Assembly (NCBI GenBank): GCA_030840335.1 | Contig: JAUZFR010000057.1 | Span: forward strand, 1 to 58,802 | Reading direction: 5' to 3' | Source of the DNA: Actinomycetota bacterium | Lineage (GTDB): Bacteria > Actinomycetota > Actinomycetes > Actinomycetales > Microbacteriaceae | Length of the DNA stretch: 58,802 bases | Part shown: positions 39,490-47,908 of the stretch, in pieces | Position numbering within the stretch: the first letter of the stretch is position 1 | Layout of the letters: each line of letters opens with the position of its first letter | Translations under genes and position numbers: made by a program | Notes under the pieces: model-generated | What the model saw: the letters and a program-made list of their open reading frames with translations, nothing else | Told to the model about the DNA's origin: nothing | Databases searched by the model: none

Positions 39490-41475
39490 ATGAAGAAACT
39501 CTTCGCGGCATCGATGACGGCTGTCGTAGCCGTCGGGCTTGCCCTGGTCGGAGTCGCAGCGCCGGCATCCGCCCACACCACAGGACTTGTAGCATCATCC
39601 ACCTGCGACGCGGCCACGGGAACGTGGTCTGTCGTCTGGTCGCTCTCCGTCGACCAGGTGCCAGACGGTGTTGAAGCCGAAACGGCGGTGACGGCAACGA
39701 CGCCGGCATCGTCGACCCTCTCGAGCTCGAACGGTGTCGTCAAAGACAACGCACTCTGGGTCTCAGTCTTCACCGCCGACAGCGCCGCGCATCCGGGAGT
39801 GGCGGTGAGAACCGGCAACTGGGGCCCCCTGACCTTCACTCAGACCGGCATCCCCGGCAGCACCCCGCAGGCCAAGGTCACCGCGGTCACCGACTACTCC
39901 GACAATGCGCACGTTACCAAGGTCGGCACGGCGTATTTCGGCCGCACCTGTGAGGTCCCCACCCAAAACGACGCGTCTGCCGCGGTGAGTGTGACGCCGG
40001 CGAACTGTGATTCGGCCGCGGTGTTGCACCTCGGATCGACCTCGTTCGCCGACTGGGGCACGCCCCAGTACTCGGGCAACACCTACTCCGTGATCGCGAC
40101 AGCCGAGGGCAACCACCGATTCAGCGATGGCACCGGAGTCTCGACCGACCACAAGTCGAAGGAGTTCACCGGCACACTGGATCCGAAGGTGACTTCCGGA
40201 TGCTCGTCCCCGCCGTACCCCGATGCGTCGGCGAGCGTCAGCACGACCCCTGCCACATGTTCCGCGCCGCAATCCCTCGTCTACGGCACCGCCGTGAACG
40301 CGAGCTTCGATGCTTCGAGTACCGCCAATGGCGCAACCGGCCCGAGTGCATACTCGGTCACCGCGACGGCAGACGACCACCACGCGTTCAGTGGAGGTCA
40401 GGCGACGTTGACCTTCACCGGCTACCTGTCGGGCAAGACCCCTTCGCAGTCGAGCAACCCCGCGGCCCCCTGCTACACGCAGCCGCCGCTGTACCCGACG
40501 CCGATCTCGCCCGCGCCACCCACGTTCGTCGACTCCTGTGGAACGGCTGACGACGGGTACTCGCTGCCCAACGTCAGCGGAGACCACTTCACCTACCAGG
40601 TGAGCGACACGACGACCGACGGAGTCCGCACGGTGACGATTACCGCCGTGCCCGACACCGGATACGAGTTCCCACCTGGCTTTGACGCCACGCCGTGGAC
40701 TCACACCTTCACTGATGAGCCATGTATCGCTCCGGTACTCGTCGTGCCCAACCCATCCGCGTCAGAGTGTGATGTGACGAGCAACGAAACTGACCTCACC
40801 AGCTGGGTCTCGGTAGTGCTCACCGATCACGTGACCTTCGCGATTTACCCGGTCGGCCACCCGGAAGCGGCGGTGACTCTCACGAGCCACATCACGGCGG
40901 AGGGCGCGGGCGACTATATCGTCACGGTCGACGCTGACGCGGGCTACTCGATGTCTGACATCGGCGGCACCTGGTCAGGAACCCACCACGAGTGGCCCAT
41001 CTCGATCGCCGACTCCGACCTATGCCAGCTGCCCACCGGTGCGGTCTTTGACGCCGGAGCAAGTGCCACCCCTGCGGTGTGCATCGCTTCGGGCACGGCT
41101 GGCTACGGGACCATCAGCCTGTTGCACGTTCCGTCGCAGAACAGCCTCGGCAAGGTGCAGTACGACATCCAGCTCGATGGCTCAGCCACCGTGCAGCACG
41201 TCGGATCGCACGTCACCAAGGTCAAGGAAGCGCCCGGCGACTACACGGTGACCGCGTCCGCTGTCGATTCGATCAACGACGGAATCAACGGCGCAACGGT
41301 GTTCCATGTGACCGTCGGCGCGGCGACCACGCTCTGCAGCGTTCTGACGCCGTCGTCGCTGGCGTTCACCGGAACTTCCTCCGGTGGCCCCGGCCTGCTG
41401 CTGGCCGGAGGCATGCTGCTCCTCGGAGTGGGCGGCCTCTACCTGCGCCGCCGCTACGGACGCTCGATCAAGTAA
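39490..41475 (+). CDS. LAxTG-type sortase-anchored surface protein
   Basis: A 661-residue secreted protein. A signal peptide ends near ASA (about residue 28). The body is Thr/Ser-rich beta structure with several roughly 90-100-residue repeats, each with a conserved cysteine (TPANCDSAAVL, TPATCSAPQSL, ASECDVTSNETD, TPAVCIASGTA). The C-terminus has LAFTG (624-628), a hydrophobic span and RRRYGRSIK, a sortase sorting signal of the LAxTG form used by class E sortases. AAGGAG lies about eleven bases before the ATG. Function is unknown; adhesion or envelope structure is likely. Confidence 0.85.
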   Translation: MKKLFAASMTAVVAVGLALVGVAAPASAHTTGLVASSTCDAATGTWSVVWSLSVDQVPDGVEAETAVTATTPASSTLSSSNGVVKDNALWVSVFTADSAAHPGVAVRTGNWGPLTFTQTGIPGSTPQAKVTAVTDYSDNAHVTKVGTAYFGRTCEVPTQNDASAAVSVTPANCDSAAVLHLGSTSFADWGTPQYSGNTYSVIATAEGNHRFSDGTGVSTDHKSKEFTGTLDPKVTSGCSSPPYPDASASVSTTPATCSAPQSLVYGTAVNASFDASSTANGATGPSAYSVTATADDHHAFSGGQATLTFTGYLSGKTPSQSSNPAAPCYTQPPLYPTPISPAPPTFVDSCGTADDGYSLPNVSGDHFTYQVSDTTTDGVRTVTITAVPDTGYEFPPGFDATPWTHTFTDEPCIAPVLVVPNPSASECDVTSNETDLTSWVSVVLTDHVTFAIYPVGHPEAAVTLTSHITAEGAGDYIVTVDADAGYSMSDIGGTWSGTHHEWPISIADSDLCQLPTGAVFDAGASATPAVCIASGTAGYGTISLLHVPSQNSLGKVQYDIQLDGSATVQHVGSHVTKVKEAPGDYTVTASAVDSINDGINGATVFHVTVGAATTLCSVLTPSSLAFTGTSSGGPGLLLAGGMLLLGVGGLYLRRRYGRSIK

Positions 41476-41564
41476 CCGCAACACATTAATAGCTGCACCA
41501 CAGTGGATGCCCTCGGCCCGGGAAACCGGCGCCGGGGGCATCCGGCGTCAGTGTTCGGGTGACG

Positions 41565-42161
41565 CTAGGAGTTCACCCCGACCCACTCCTTGCGCAGGAT
41601 GCCGTAGACACCGGTGTCGGCCCAGCCGCCCTTGAAGTACATGTCTTCGACAAAGAATGCCTCTTCGCGCATTCCGAGACGCTTGCAGAGCGCAACAGAG
41701 GAGTGATTGCGCGGGTCGAGTTCGGCGTGCACGCGATGCAACCCGATTTCCTCGAACGCAATCGCGAGTACCGCTGCGGCGGCTTCGCGGGCGTAGCCGT
41801 GGCCCGCGAAATCCGGATGAAGCGTCCAGCCGATTTCGCCGTGCGAGTTTTCGACGCTGGTGATCGTGAAGTAGGAGTCGCCGATGACGCGGCCGGGTAC
41901 GTCCCCGGTCGCGGCGAGCTCCACCGCGAGCTGAAGGTAGTCGCCGTCCATCTCCAGAGTCGTCGCGCGGGAGTGCTCGGCAACTTTCGTCGCGACTTCG
42001 TCGCGGGTTCGCGGATCGAAGAGCAGGTAGCGGCAGACATCCTCACGGGATTGGTAGGCGTAGACGTCGTCAGTATCGGCGGGAGTCATCAGCCGTAGCG
42101 TGAGCCGCTCGGTGTGCAGTGGTTCACCGAAGACAAAGGGGAGCACCGGGCTGTCGATCAT
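41565..42161 (-). CDS. GNAT-family N-acetyltransferase (RimJ/RimL-like)
   Basis: A 198-residue acetyltransferase. TERLTLRLMTPADTDDVYAYQSREDVCRYL is the N-terminal hallmark, DFAGHGYAREAAAAVLAIAF carries the acetyl-CoA loop (about 118-137), and LDPRNHSSVALCKRLGMREEAFF the C-terminal helix. The target may be a ribosomal protein N-terminus or a small molecule. It lies downstream of hemA on the same strand but is separated by the repeat hairpin at 42191-42245, so independent expression is likely. Confidence 0.88.
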   Translation of the reverse strand: MIDSPVLPFVFGEPLHTERLTLRLMTPADTDDVYAYQSREDVCRYLLFDPRTRDEVATKVAEHSRATTLEMDGDYLQLAVELAATGDVPGRVIGDSYFTITSVENSHGEIGWTLHPDFAGHGYAREAAAAVLAIAFEEIGLHRVHAELDPRNHSSVALCKRLGMREEAFFVEDMYFKGGWADTGVYGILRKEWVGVNS

Positions 42162-42190
42162 CTGCCCAGATTAGAACTGCACATCCCGTC

Positions 42191-42245
42191 CGAGTTGACC
42201 CAAATGGCTGTTTTGGTCGCGGAATGGCAACCATTTGCGTCAAGT
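42191..42245. repeat. Dispersed palindrome, copy 2
   Basis: Arms of 16 bases (42191-42206 and 42230-42245; GAGTTGACCCAAATGG against CCATTTGCGTCAAGTC) with two mismatches and a 23-base loop, just after the hemA stop. The arms are nearly identical to the copy at 35106-35160 (GAGTTGACnCAAATGGC and CCATTTGCGTCAA shared). Probably a terminator of hemA and a member of a dispersed family. Confidence 0.75.
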
Positions 42246-42258
42246 CGGGCGAAAAAGG

Positions 42259-43497
42259 CTAAGCGGTGGCCTGATTCTCGTCGTCTTCGGACCCCGCGAG
42301 CTCGCCCGTGACCCCGTATACCGCTTCCAGGCCAGCGATGAAGTCCGCTGCACGCCCCTCGAGCGACAATTCGCGCGCCCGAACAGAGGGCGCATGCAAC
42401 AGCACGCCGGCGAGATGACGAAGCGCCGCTTCGGTTTGGGCGCTGTCATCGCCGCGGGACCGGGCCCGCTCGATCTCGTCGTCGAGCAGATCGAAAATGT
42501 GTTTGCGCAGCGCGACGATCGCGGGTTCGATACTGCGCTCGGCGGAGAACCTGGCGGCCGCATCGCCGACGAGTTCGCGTGCCTCGGTTGTCGCGTTGAG
42601 AGCCTCGATTGGTGCGTGGATGCTGATGGTTTCGAGATCGAGCAACTCGATGCCCTGCAGCGCGGCGACCGTCGGGTCGACATTGCGAGGTAACCCGAGG
42701 TCGATGATCAGCCGACGCTCTTCGCCGACAATGGCGCTCGTTCCGATCACGGTTGACGAGGTGCAGGTGATGATGACATCGGCGCCGAGCATTGCCCCGG
42801 GCAGGTCGCGCTCCACTGCCAGTCCATATTTGGTGCCGAAAGCGTCCGCGCGGCCGGACGGAGAGAAGACGCTGAGCATCGTCGCACCGCGATCCCGAAG
42901 GGCCGTGACGGTCGTCGCGGCGTACTGCCCGGTACCGACGATGAGCACCCGCGTCAGACTCCAGTCGGTCACCCGGCTCGAGGCCAGGTCGAGGGCGAGT
43001 CGAACGAGGGAGCGCCCGGCTCCACCGAGCGCGGTGCGAGCCTTGACGCCGCGGCTGGTCTGCGTCGCGCGCTGGAAAAGTTGTTCAAGCCCGGACGAAG
43101 TAGTGCGGTTAGTGCGCGCCAGTTCGAGAGCCCGACGCACCTGCCCCGAGATCTCGTCTTCACCGACGACAACGGACTCGAGCCCGCTGGAGACGGCGAA
43201 GAGGTGAGTGATGACGTCTTCTCCGCTGAGCACGCTTACCGCTTCACGGAGGTCGGTGGTCTCTACGCCGCTCGCGGAACTCATCACGTCAACCGTGGCC
43301 GCAACGGCGCCGAGTGCCGACGAATCGTCTACCTCGAGGTAGGCCTCAAAGCGATTGCACGTGGCCAGAACTACCGCCCCGCGCACGATGTGCGCGCTTC
43401 TGACCAGCGTCTGCGCGGCGTCGGGCGCACCAAAGGAGAGCTTCTCGAGCAGGTCGAAGCTCGCGTTTCGATGGTTTGCGGTAAGGCACAGGAGCAC
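42259..43497 (-). CDS. hemA: Glutamyl-tRNA reductase
   Basis: A 412-residue enzyme that reduces glutamyl-tRNA(Glu) to glutamate-1-semialdehyde with NADPH, the entry step of heme synthesis. The catalytic cysteine is C47 (ATCNRFE); [20 protein letters not shown], the nucleotide-binding [10 protein letters not shown] and the C-terminal dimerisation helices are in order. It starts with GTG at 43497. The only Shine-Dalgarno-like bases abut the GTG, whereas a -10-like TAACAT ends six bases before it, suggesting a leaderless message. It diverges from hemE with 17 bases between start codons. Confidence 0.93.
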   Translation of the reverse strand: MLLCLTANHRNASFDLLEKLSFGAPDAAQTLVRSAHIVRGAVVLATCNRFEAYLEVDDSSALGAVAATVDVMSSASGVETTDLREAVSVLSGEDVITHLFAVSSGLESVVVGEDEISGQVRRALELARTNRTTSSGLEQLFQRATQTSRGVKARTALGGAGRSLVRLALDLASSRVTDWSLTRVLIVGTGQYAATTVTALRDRGATMLSVFSPSGRADAFGTKYGLAVERDLPGAMLGADVIITCTSSTVIGTSAIVGEERRLIIDLGLPRNVDPTVAALQGIELLDLETISIHAPIEALNATTEARELVGDAAARFSAERSIEPAIVALRKHIFDLLDDEIERARSRGDDSAQTEAALRHLAGVLLHAPSVRARELSLEGRAADFIAGLEAVYGVTGELAGSEDDENQATA

Positions 43498-43514
43498 CTC
43501 CTAATGTTAGACGC
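43498..43514. promoter_or_regulatory. Shared symmetric -10 element of hemA and hemE
   Basis: The 17 bases between the divergent GTG codons contain CTAATGTTAG (43501-43510), near-symmetric. Read rightward TAATGT (43502-43507) ends seven bases before the hemE GTG; read leftward TAACAT (43509-43504) ends six before the hemA GTG. Both fit TAnnnT. Any -35 elements must lie inside the opposite gene. Confidence 0.6.
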
Positions 43515-44573
43515 GTGCCTCTGTCCGAAACTCACCCTTTGCTGAATGGCCAAACTGCGAATTCAGCCCTCATTCGTTCCTACCGGGGATACCGGCCGGC
43601 TCAGCTGCCGGTCTGGTTCATGCGCCAGGCGGGTCGGTCACTTCCGGAATATAGGGAACTCCGCGTCGGCAATGCCATGCTCGACGCCTGCCTCACGCCC
43701 GAGCTCGCGAGCGAAATCACGCTGCAGCCGGTTCGTCGTCACGGCGTCGACGCCGCAATCCTCTTCAGCGATATCGTCATTCCGCTCAAACTCGCAGGCG
43801 TAAGCGTCGAGATCGTACCGGGTCGCGGGCCGGTGATCGAGCATCCGATTCGGACGCCTTCGGATGTCGCTGCGTTGCGCCCGCTGGATCCGGATGCCCT
43901 CCAGCCGATCATCGACGCCGTCGGGCTGACGGTCTCCCAGCTCGGCAACACGCCTCTCATCGGTTTTGCCGGTGCGCCGTTCACCCTGGCGTCGTACCTG
44001 GTGGAGGGTGGACCATCCAAGGACCAGCTTCGCGCGCGCACCCTCATGTTCTCTGACCCGCAAACCTGGGCGACGCTGCTGAACTGGTGCGCGGATGTCA
44101 CGGGCGCCTTCCTTCGAGCGCAGATTGTTGCGGGCGCCAGCGCCGCACAGCTGTTCGATTCGTGGGTCGGTTCACTCAGCGAGATGAACTACGTTCGTCG
44201 GGTCGCGCCGCATTCGAAGCGGGCACTCGATGCGCTCCGCGGACTCGATGTTCCGAAGGTGCATTTCGGAGTCGGATCCGGCGAGGTTCTCTACGCAATG
44301 CGCGCGATTGGTGCGGATGTCATGGGAGTCGACTGGCGCATCCCACTCGACGAGGCGAACCGGCGACTGGGCGGCACGGTGCCCCTGCAGGGCAACATCG
44401 ACCCCGCGCTGCTCGCGGCGCCATGGAAAGTGCTCGAGGCGCATGTGCGAGATGTGGTTGAGCGCGGACGTGATGCACCAAGTCATGTCGTCAATCTCGG
44501 CCACGGTGTTCCCCCCGAAACCGACCCGGACGTGCTGACGCGCATCGTGCAGCTCGTGCACGAACTTGACTGA
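43515..44573 (+). CDS. hemE: Uroporphyrinogen decarboxylase
   Basis: A 352-residue enzyme converting uroporphyrinogen III to coproporphyrinogen III. The signatures PVWFMRQAGRSLPEYR and GFAGAPFTLASYLVEG and the catalytic aspartate region LFSDIVIP are present. The start is GTG at 43515 with no ribosome-binding site but with a -10-like hexamer seven bases before, consistent with a leaderless message. The end overlaps the hemY start by eight bases. First gene of the rightward heme operon. Confidence 0.94.
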   Translation: MPLSETHPLLNGQTANSALIRSYRGYRPAQLPVWFMRQAGRSLPEYRELRVGNAMLDACLTPELASEITLQPVRRHGVDAAILFSDIVIPLKLAGVSVEIVPGRGPVIEHPIRTPSDVAALRPLDPDALQPIIDAVGLTVSQLGNTPLIGFAGAPFTLASYLVEGGPSKDQLRARTLMFSDPQTWATLLNWCADVTGAFLRAQIVAGASAAQLFDSWVGSLSEMNYVRRVAPHSKRALDALRGLDVPKVHFGVGSGEVLYAMRAIGADVMGVDWRIPLDEANRRLGGTVPLQGNIDPALLAAPWKVLEAHVRDVVERGRDAPSHVVNLGHGVPPETDPDVLTRIVQLVHELD

Positions 44574-45840
44574 CTTCGTCGTCGTTGGCGGCGGCGTCGG
44601 CGGGCTGGTCGCGGCACGCCGACTGGTTCTTGCCGGCCGCTCCGTCACGCTGCTTGAAGCGAGCGAGCGGCTGGGCGGCACGGTGACGAGCCACACCGTT
44701 GGCGGCATCGTGCTCGACGCGGGAGCCGAGAGCTTCGCCACGCGCGGCGGCACTGTCGTCGCGCTCGCCAAGTCCCTCGGTCTGGGCGACGACGTCGTCG
44801 AACCCCTCGCCGAGGGCGCCTGGCTGCAACCCGCGGAGGGTGCCGCATTCCGGCTCCCCGAGAACAGTCTTCTCGGCATTCCCAGTTGGCCGCTTGCCAG
44901 TGACGTAATTGCCGCGATCGGGTTTCGGTCCGCGTTCCGGGCGTATGTCGAATCGCTCATCCCCGCGCCGTACGGAGCGAAGTCGGTGACGCTCGGCGAA
45001 CTCGTGCGGCGCCGAATGGGATCGGATGTTGTTGACCGCCTCGTGAACCCGATCGTTCGCGGGGTCCACAGCGTCGATGCGGATGAACTCGAGCTCGACG
45101 CGGCCGCCCCCGGGTTGCGCAAGGCCCTGCTCCGCGTTGGCTATCTCGCCGGAGCCGTTGCCGACCTGCGCCAGACCTCTGCGAGAGCCGGCTCAGCCGT
45201 TGCGGGCATCCGTGGCGGGGTTCACCGCCTCGTCGACAACCTTGGGTCCGACCTTTCCCGATTCGGGGTGGACGTGCGGCTGGGCGTTTCCGCGGCCTCG
45301 GTCGAGGCCGATTCCGTCACGACAGCGGATGGCGAACGCATCGACGGCACCGTCATCGTCGCGGCACCTGGCCTGCTCGGCGGCGGCACCGCCCCCGGGC
45401 GTCGAGTGGTGCTTGCGACCCTGGTGGTCGACGAGCCGCGATTGGATGCCGCCCCGCGCGGAACGGGAGTGCTCGTCGCCGACGGAGCTCCGGGCATCCG
45501 GGCGCGGGCGCTCACGCATGCGACGGCGAAGTGGCGGTGGCTCGCCGAGGCGGCCGAGGGAAAGCACGTGCTGCGGCTCTCCTATGACGCCGATGCTGCT
45601 GACGACGTCGATCTGGCTGAGATTGCCAGAGCGGATGCGAGCGCGCTGCTGGGCGTGCCACTCGACCCGTCGAGCACCGTCGACTTCGCGCGAGTCGCAT
45701 GGTATCGGCCGGGGCGCGAAAGATATACCCCTAACGGCATGCTTGTCGTTGGTGAGACGATCGCGGGTACAGGGATAGCCAGCATTGTCGCCCAATCGGA
45801 AGCTCTGGCTGGGAGTTTGGTCGATGACTCCAATGGATAG
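44566..45840 (+). CDS. hemY: Coproporphyrinogen III oxidase (HemY/CgoX)
   Basis: A 424-residue flavoprotein starting with TTG inside the end of hemE. The FAD loop VVVGGGVGGLVAARRL and EASERLGG at the N-terminus, and MLVVGETIAGTGIASIVAQSE at the C-terminus, are family hallmarks. In actinobacteria this enzyme oxidises coproporphyrinogen III to coproporphyrin III, feeding ferrochelatase and then HemQ, and both of those genes are downstream. It is shorter than many relatives (about 460-480 residues). Confidence 0.88.
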   Translation: MTDFVVVGGGVGGLVAARRLVLAGRSVTLLEASERLGGTVTSHTVGGIVLDAGAESFATRGGTVVALAKSLGLGDDVVEPLAEGAWLQPAEGAAFRLPENSLLGIPSWPLASDVIAAIGFRSAFRAYVESLIPAPYGAKSVTLGELVRRRMGSDVVDRLVNPIVRGVHSVDADELELDAAAPGLRKALLRVGYLAGAVADLRQTSARAGSAVAGIRGGVHRLVDNLGSDLSRFGVDVRLGVSAASVEADSVTTADGERIDGTVIVAAPGLLGGGTAPGRRVVLATLVVDEPRLDAAPRGTGVLVADGAPGIRARALTHATAKWRWLAEAAEGKHVLRLSYDADAADDVDLAEIARADASALLGVPLDPSSTVDFARVAWYRPGRERYTPNGMLVVGETIAGTGIASIVAQSEALAGSLVDDSNG

Positions 45841-45891
45841 TCGGGACTACGCTTGTGGCAACGTGCTCGACAATTTGTTAGGGAGAACACC

Positions 45892-46182
45892 ATGAAAGGC
45901 AAGATCCTTTTGGTGGTTGGCCTCGGGGTCGGCTATGTACTCGGAGCTCGCGCGGGTCGCGATCGCTACGAGGAGATCAAGAACGCCGCGCAGAAGTTTT
46001 GGAGTGACCCGCGGGTTCAGAAGCAGGTCAATCAGGCCGAAGATTTCGTGAAGGACAAGGCGCCCGACGTGGCGGAGTTCCTCTCGGATGGCGCGAAGAA
46101 GGTCGTGTCTCAGGTCGCGGGCGCGAAGAAGCCGGCCGCGCGCAAGCCATCGTCAACCAGGACTTCGACCGCGAAGAAGTAA
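45892..46182 (+). CDS. YtxH-like small envelope protein
   Basis: A 96-residue protein. A short N-terminal membrane segment (ILLVVGLGVGYVLGARAGRDRYEEI) is followed by an amphipathic helical region and a lysine/alanine-rich tail (AKKPAARKPSSTRTSTAKK). The YtxH-type start with GxxxG-like glycines is clear. AGGGAG precedes the ATG. It sits 51 bases after hemY and three bases before the holin-like gene. The lysine-rich tail resembles nucleic-acid- or polyanion-binding tails (inference). Confidence 0.75.
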   Translation: MKGKILLVVGLGVGYVLGARAGRDRYEEIKNAAQKFWSDPRVQKQVNQAEDFVKDKAPDVAEFLSDGAKKVVSQVAGAKKPAARKPSSTRTSTAKK

Positions 46183-46185
46183 GCC

Positions 46186-46599
46186 ATGACCGAGACCCAG
46201 CGTGACCGGAAGCGTTCTCTGTTCCAACTGATCAGTGACGTTCCGACGCTCGTTCGCGAGTTGGTTCAGGGCGAGATCGAGCTGTTGAAAGCGGAGATGA
46301 TCCGCAAGCTCAAAGCGCTGGGCATCGGTGCCGGTTTGATCGCCCTGGCCGCCGTAATCCTCCTGTTCTTCATCGGCGTTCTGCTGACCGCGGCGGTTCT
46401 CGGTCTTGCGACCGTGATGCCCGGATGGCTGGCCGCGCTGATTGTGGCGTTCGTACTTCTGGTTGTCGCAGCGATCATTGGGTTCATTGGTTACCAGAGG
46501 CTCAAGAAGGGCATTCCGCCGGTTCCGACGGAGACAATTTCAGGACTCAAGAAAGACCTGCGCGTCGTAAAAGGCGTGGGAAAGCGAGAGACAACATGA
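46186..46599 (+). CDS. Phage holin superfamily 6-like (DUF1469) membrane protein
   Basis: A 137-residue protein: an N-terminal amphipathic helix (LISDVPTLVRELVQGEIELLKAEMIRKLK), two adjacent membrane segments (about 45-70 and 78-102) and a basic cytoplasmic tail. The layout fits the actinobacterial 'phage holin family' proteins, which are chromosomal envelope proteins and not prophage genes. No phage genes are nearby. It overlaps the DUF3618 gene by four bases. Confidence 0.8.
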   Translation: MTETQRDRKRSLFQLISDVPTLVRELVQGEIELLKAEMIRKLKALGIGAGLIALAAVILLFFIGVLLTAAVLGLATVMPGWLAALIVAFVLLVVAAIIGFIGYQRLKKGIPPVPTETISGLKKDLRVVKGVGKRETT

Positions 46600-46826
46600 C
46601 TGACGAAGACATCCAGGCCAAGGTCGCGGCAACGCGGGCGAACCTCGAAAACACGCTCGACGCGATCGAAGACAAGTTCAACGTGCCGAAACGGGTCGGT
46701 GACCTCACTAATCGGGTCCAGGAATCCTACGAACGCAACCCCGTGCCATGGATCGTTGGCGCGGTCGGACTCGCTGGTGCCGTCATAGGCCTTGTGGCCT
46801 GGGCTCTGTCGTCGTCTGACGACTAG
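46596..46826 (+). CDS. DUF3618 small membrane protein
   Basis: A 76-residue protein. The N-terminal segment DIQAKVAATRANLENTLDAIEDKFNVPKRV is the DUF3618 signature, followed by one C-terminal membrane span (PWIVGAVGLAGAVIGLVAWAL). The ATG overlaps the previous stop (ATGA). DUF3618, holin-like and YtxH-like genes commonly travel together in actinobacteria; a role in envelope integrity or cell shape is suspected but not established. Confidence 0.8.
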   Translation: MTDEDIQAKVAATRANLENTLDAIEDKFNVPKRVGDLTNRVQESYERNPVPWIVGAVGLAGAVIGLVAWALSSSDD

Positions 46827-46852
46827 CCGGCCACTCACGACAGGAAGCCGAA

Positions 46853-47134
46853 GTGGCACCGGACGACCCGCGCGACGATCTCGAGTACGTGTACTCGCTG
46901 CCGTCTGTGCACGCGGGTCCCGATGGGCAGCCGGCCGCGCCGTCGAACCAGCGCATCCATACGGTCGCGATCGCGTTGTTCGTCGTCGCTGGGATACTGC
47001 TTCTGGCGTACGTCGGCGACCTGATCCTTTCGCATCATGATGTGGCACCCCTGCGACTCTTCGGCGCGATCAGCGGGGCCGTCGCAATCTTTCTCGTGCG
47101 GCAGTTTCCTCGACCGCGAGCGCCGAGTGAGTAG
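46853..47134 (+). CDS. Small two-span membrane protein
   Basis: A 93-residue protein starting with GTG behind AGGAAG. A hydrophilic N-terminus (PDDPRDDLEYVYSLPSVHAGPDG) precedes two predicted spans (about 36-57 and 67-84) and a basic end. I do not recognise a named family. It is the fourth small membrane gene between hemY and hemQ; the 84 bases to hemQ could hold a promoter, but none is clear. Confidence 0.65.
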   Translation: MAPDDPRDDLEYVYSLPSVHAGPDGQPAAPSNQRIHTVAIALFVVAGILLLAYVGDLILSHHDVAPLRLFGAISGAVAIFLVRQFPRPRAPSE

Positions 47135-47218
47135 CTCGCTGCTGAGAATTCGCCGAGCGCGCTGCCACTGGACGCCCTGAATTAGACGCACGCCGCCGCG
47201 CGGGGGAGGATAGAAGCC

Positions 47219-47908
47219 ATGAACTCCCGCGCCGAATCCAGCGCAGGTACGCCCGAGACCGCCGAGTTGGGATACACGCTCTGGTCGGTCCTGCGACGTG
47301 ACCCGGCCAACCCCACTTCCACCGGCGACCTCTCTGCCGCAATCGCGGCTGTTTCGGCCGCGGGCGTCACAATTCGCGGCTTCTACGACGTGTCGTCGAT
47401 TCGCGCGGACGCCGATCTCATGATCTGGCTTCACGGTCCAGATCCGCAGGTTTTGCAGTGGGCGCTCCGTGAATTGCGCCGCGCGCCGCTACTGCGCAGC
47501 CTGCTCCCCACGTGGAATGTCATGGGCGTTCATCGCGACGCCGAGTTCACCAGTAACCACCTGCCCGCGTTCATGCGCGGCAAGGAGCCGCAGAAGTGGC
47601 TCACGGTTTACCCATTCGTGCGCAGCTACGAGTGGTACCTGCTTCCCGACGACGAGCGTCGCGCGATGCTCGGCAGCCACGGGCGCAAGGGCGCGGAGTT
47701 CCCGCAGGTTCTCGCGAACACTGTCGCCTCGTTCGCGCTCGGCGACTACGAGTGGATCCTCGCTCTCGAGGCGCCCGAGCTCGTCGACCTGGTCGACCTG
47801 ATGCGTCACCTGCGCCAGACGGATGCCCGTCGGCACGTGCGAGAAGAAATCCCGTTCTATACCGGTCGCCGCATCGAGGCGAGTGAGATCCCCGAGGTCC
47901 TGGCGTGA
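47219..47908 (+). CDS. hemQ: Coproheme decarboxylase HemQ (ChdC)
   Basis: A 229-residue chlorite-dismutase-fold enzyme that oxidatively decarboxylates coproheme to heme b, the last step of the coproporphyrin-dependent route. IRGFYDVSSIRADADLMIW is the actinobacterial hallmark. H114, Y131 and H154 lie at a constant offset of four from the functional H118, Y135 and H158 I recall for the Corynebacterium diphtheriae enzyme, supporting the actinobacterial subtype. GGGGGAGG precedes the ATG. The stop overlaps hemH (GTGA). Confidence 0.92.
   Translation: MNSRAESSAGTPETAELGYTLWSVLRRDPANPTSTGDLSAAIAAVSAAGVTIRGFYDVSSIRADADLMIWLHGPDPQVLQWALRELRRAPLLRSLLPTWNVMGVHRDAEFTSNHLPAFMRGKEPQKWLTVYPFVRSYEWYLLPDDERRAMLGSHGRKGAEFPQVLANTVASFALGDYEWILALEAPELVDLVDLMRHLRQTDARRHVREEIPFYTGRRIEASEIPEVLA

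Noticed and set aside
46186-46599. Prophage remnant suggested by the holin-like gene
   Set aside because: The holin superfamily 6 label covers ordinary chromosomal envelope proteins. No other phage gene, att site or composition change is present.
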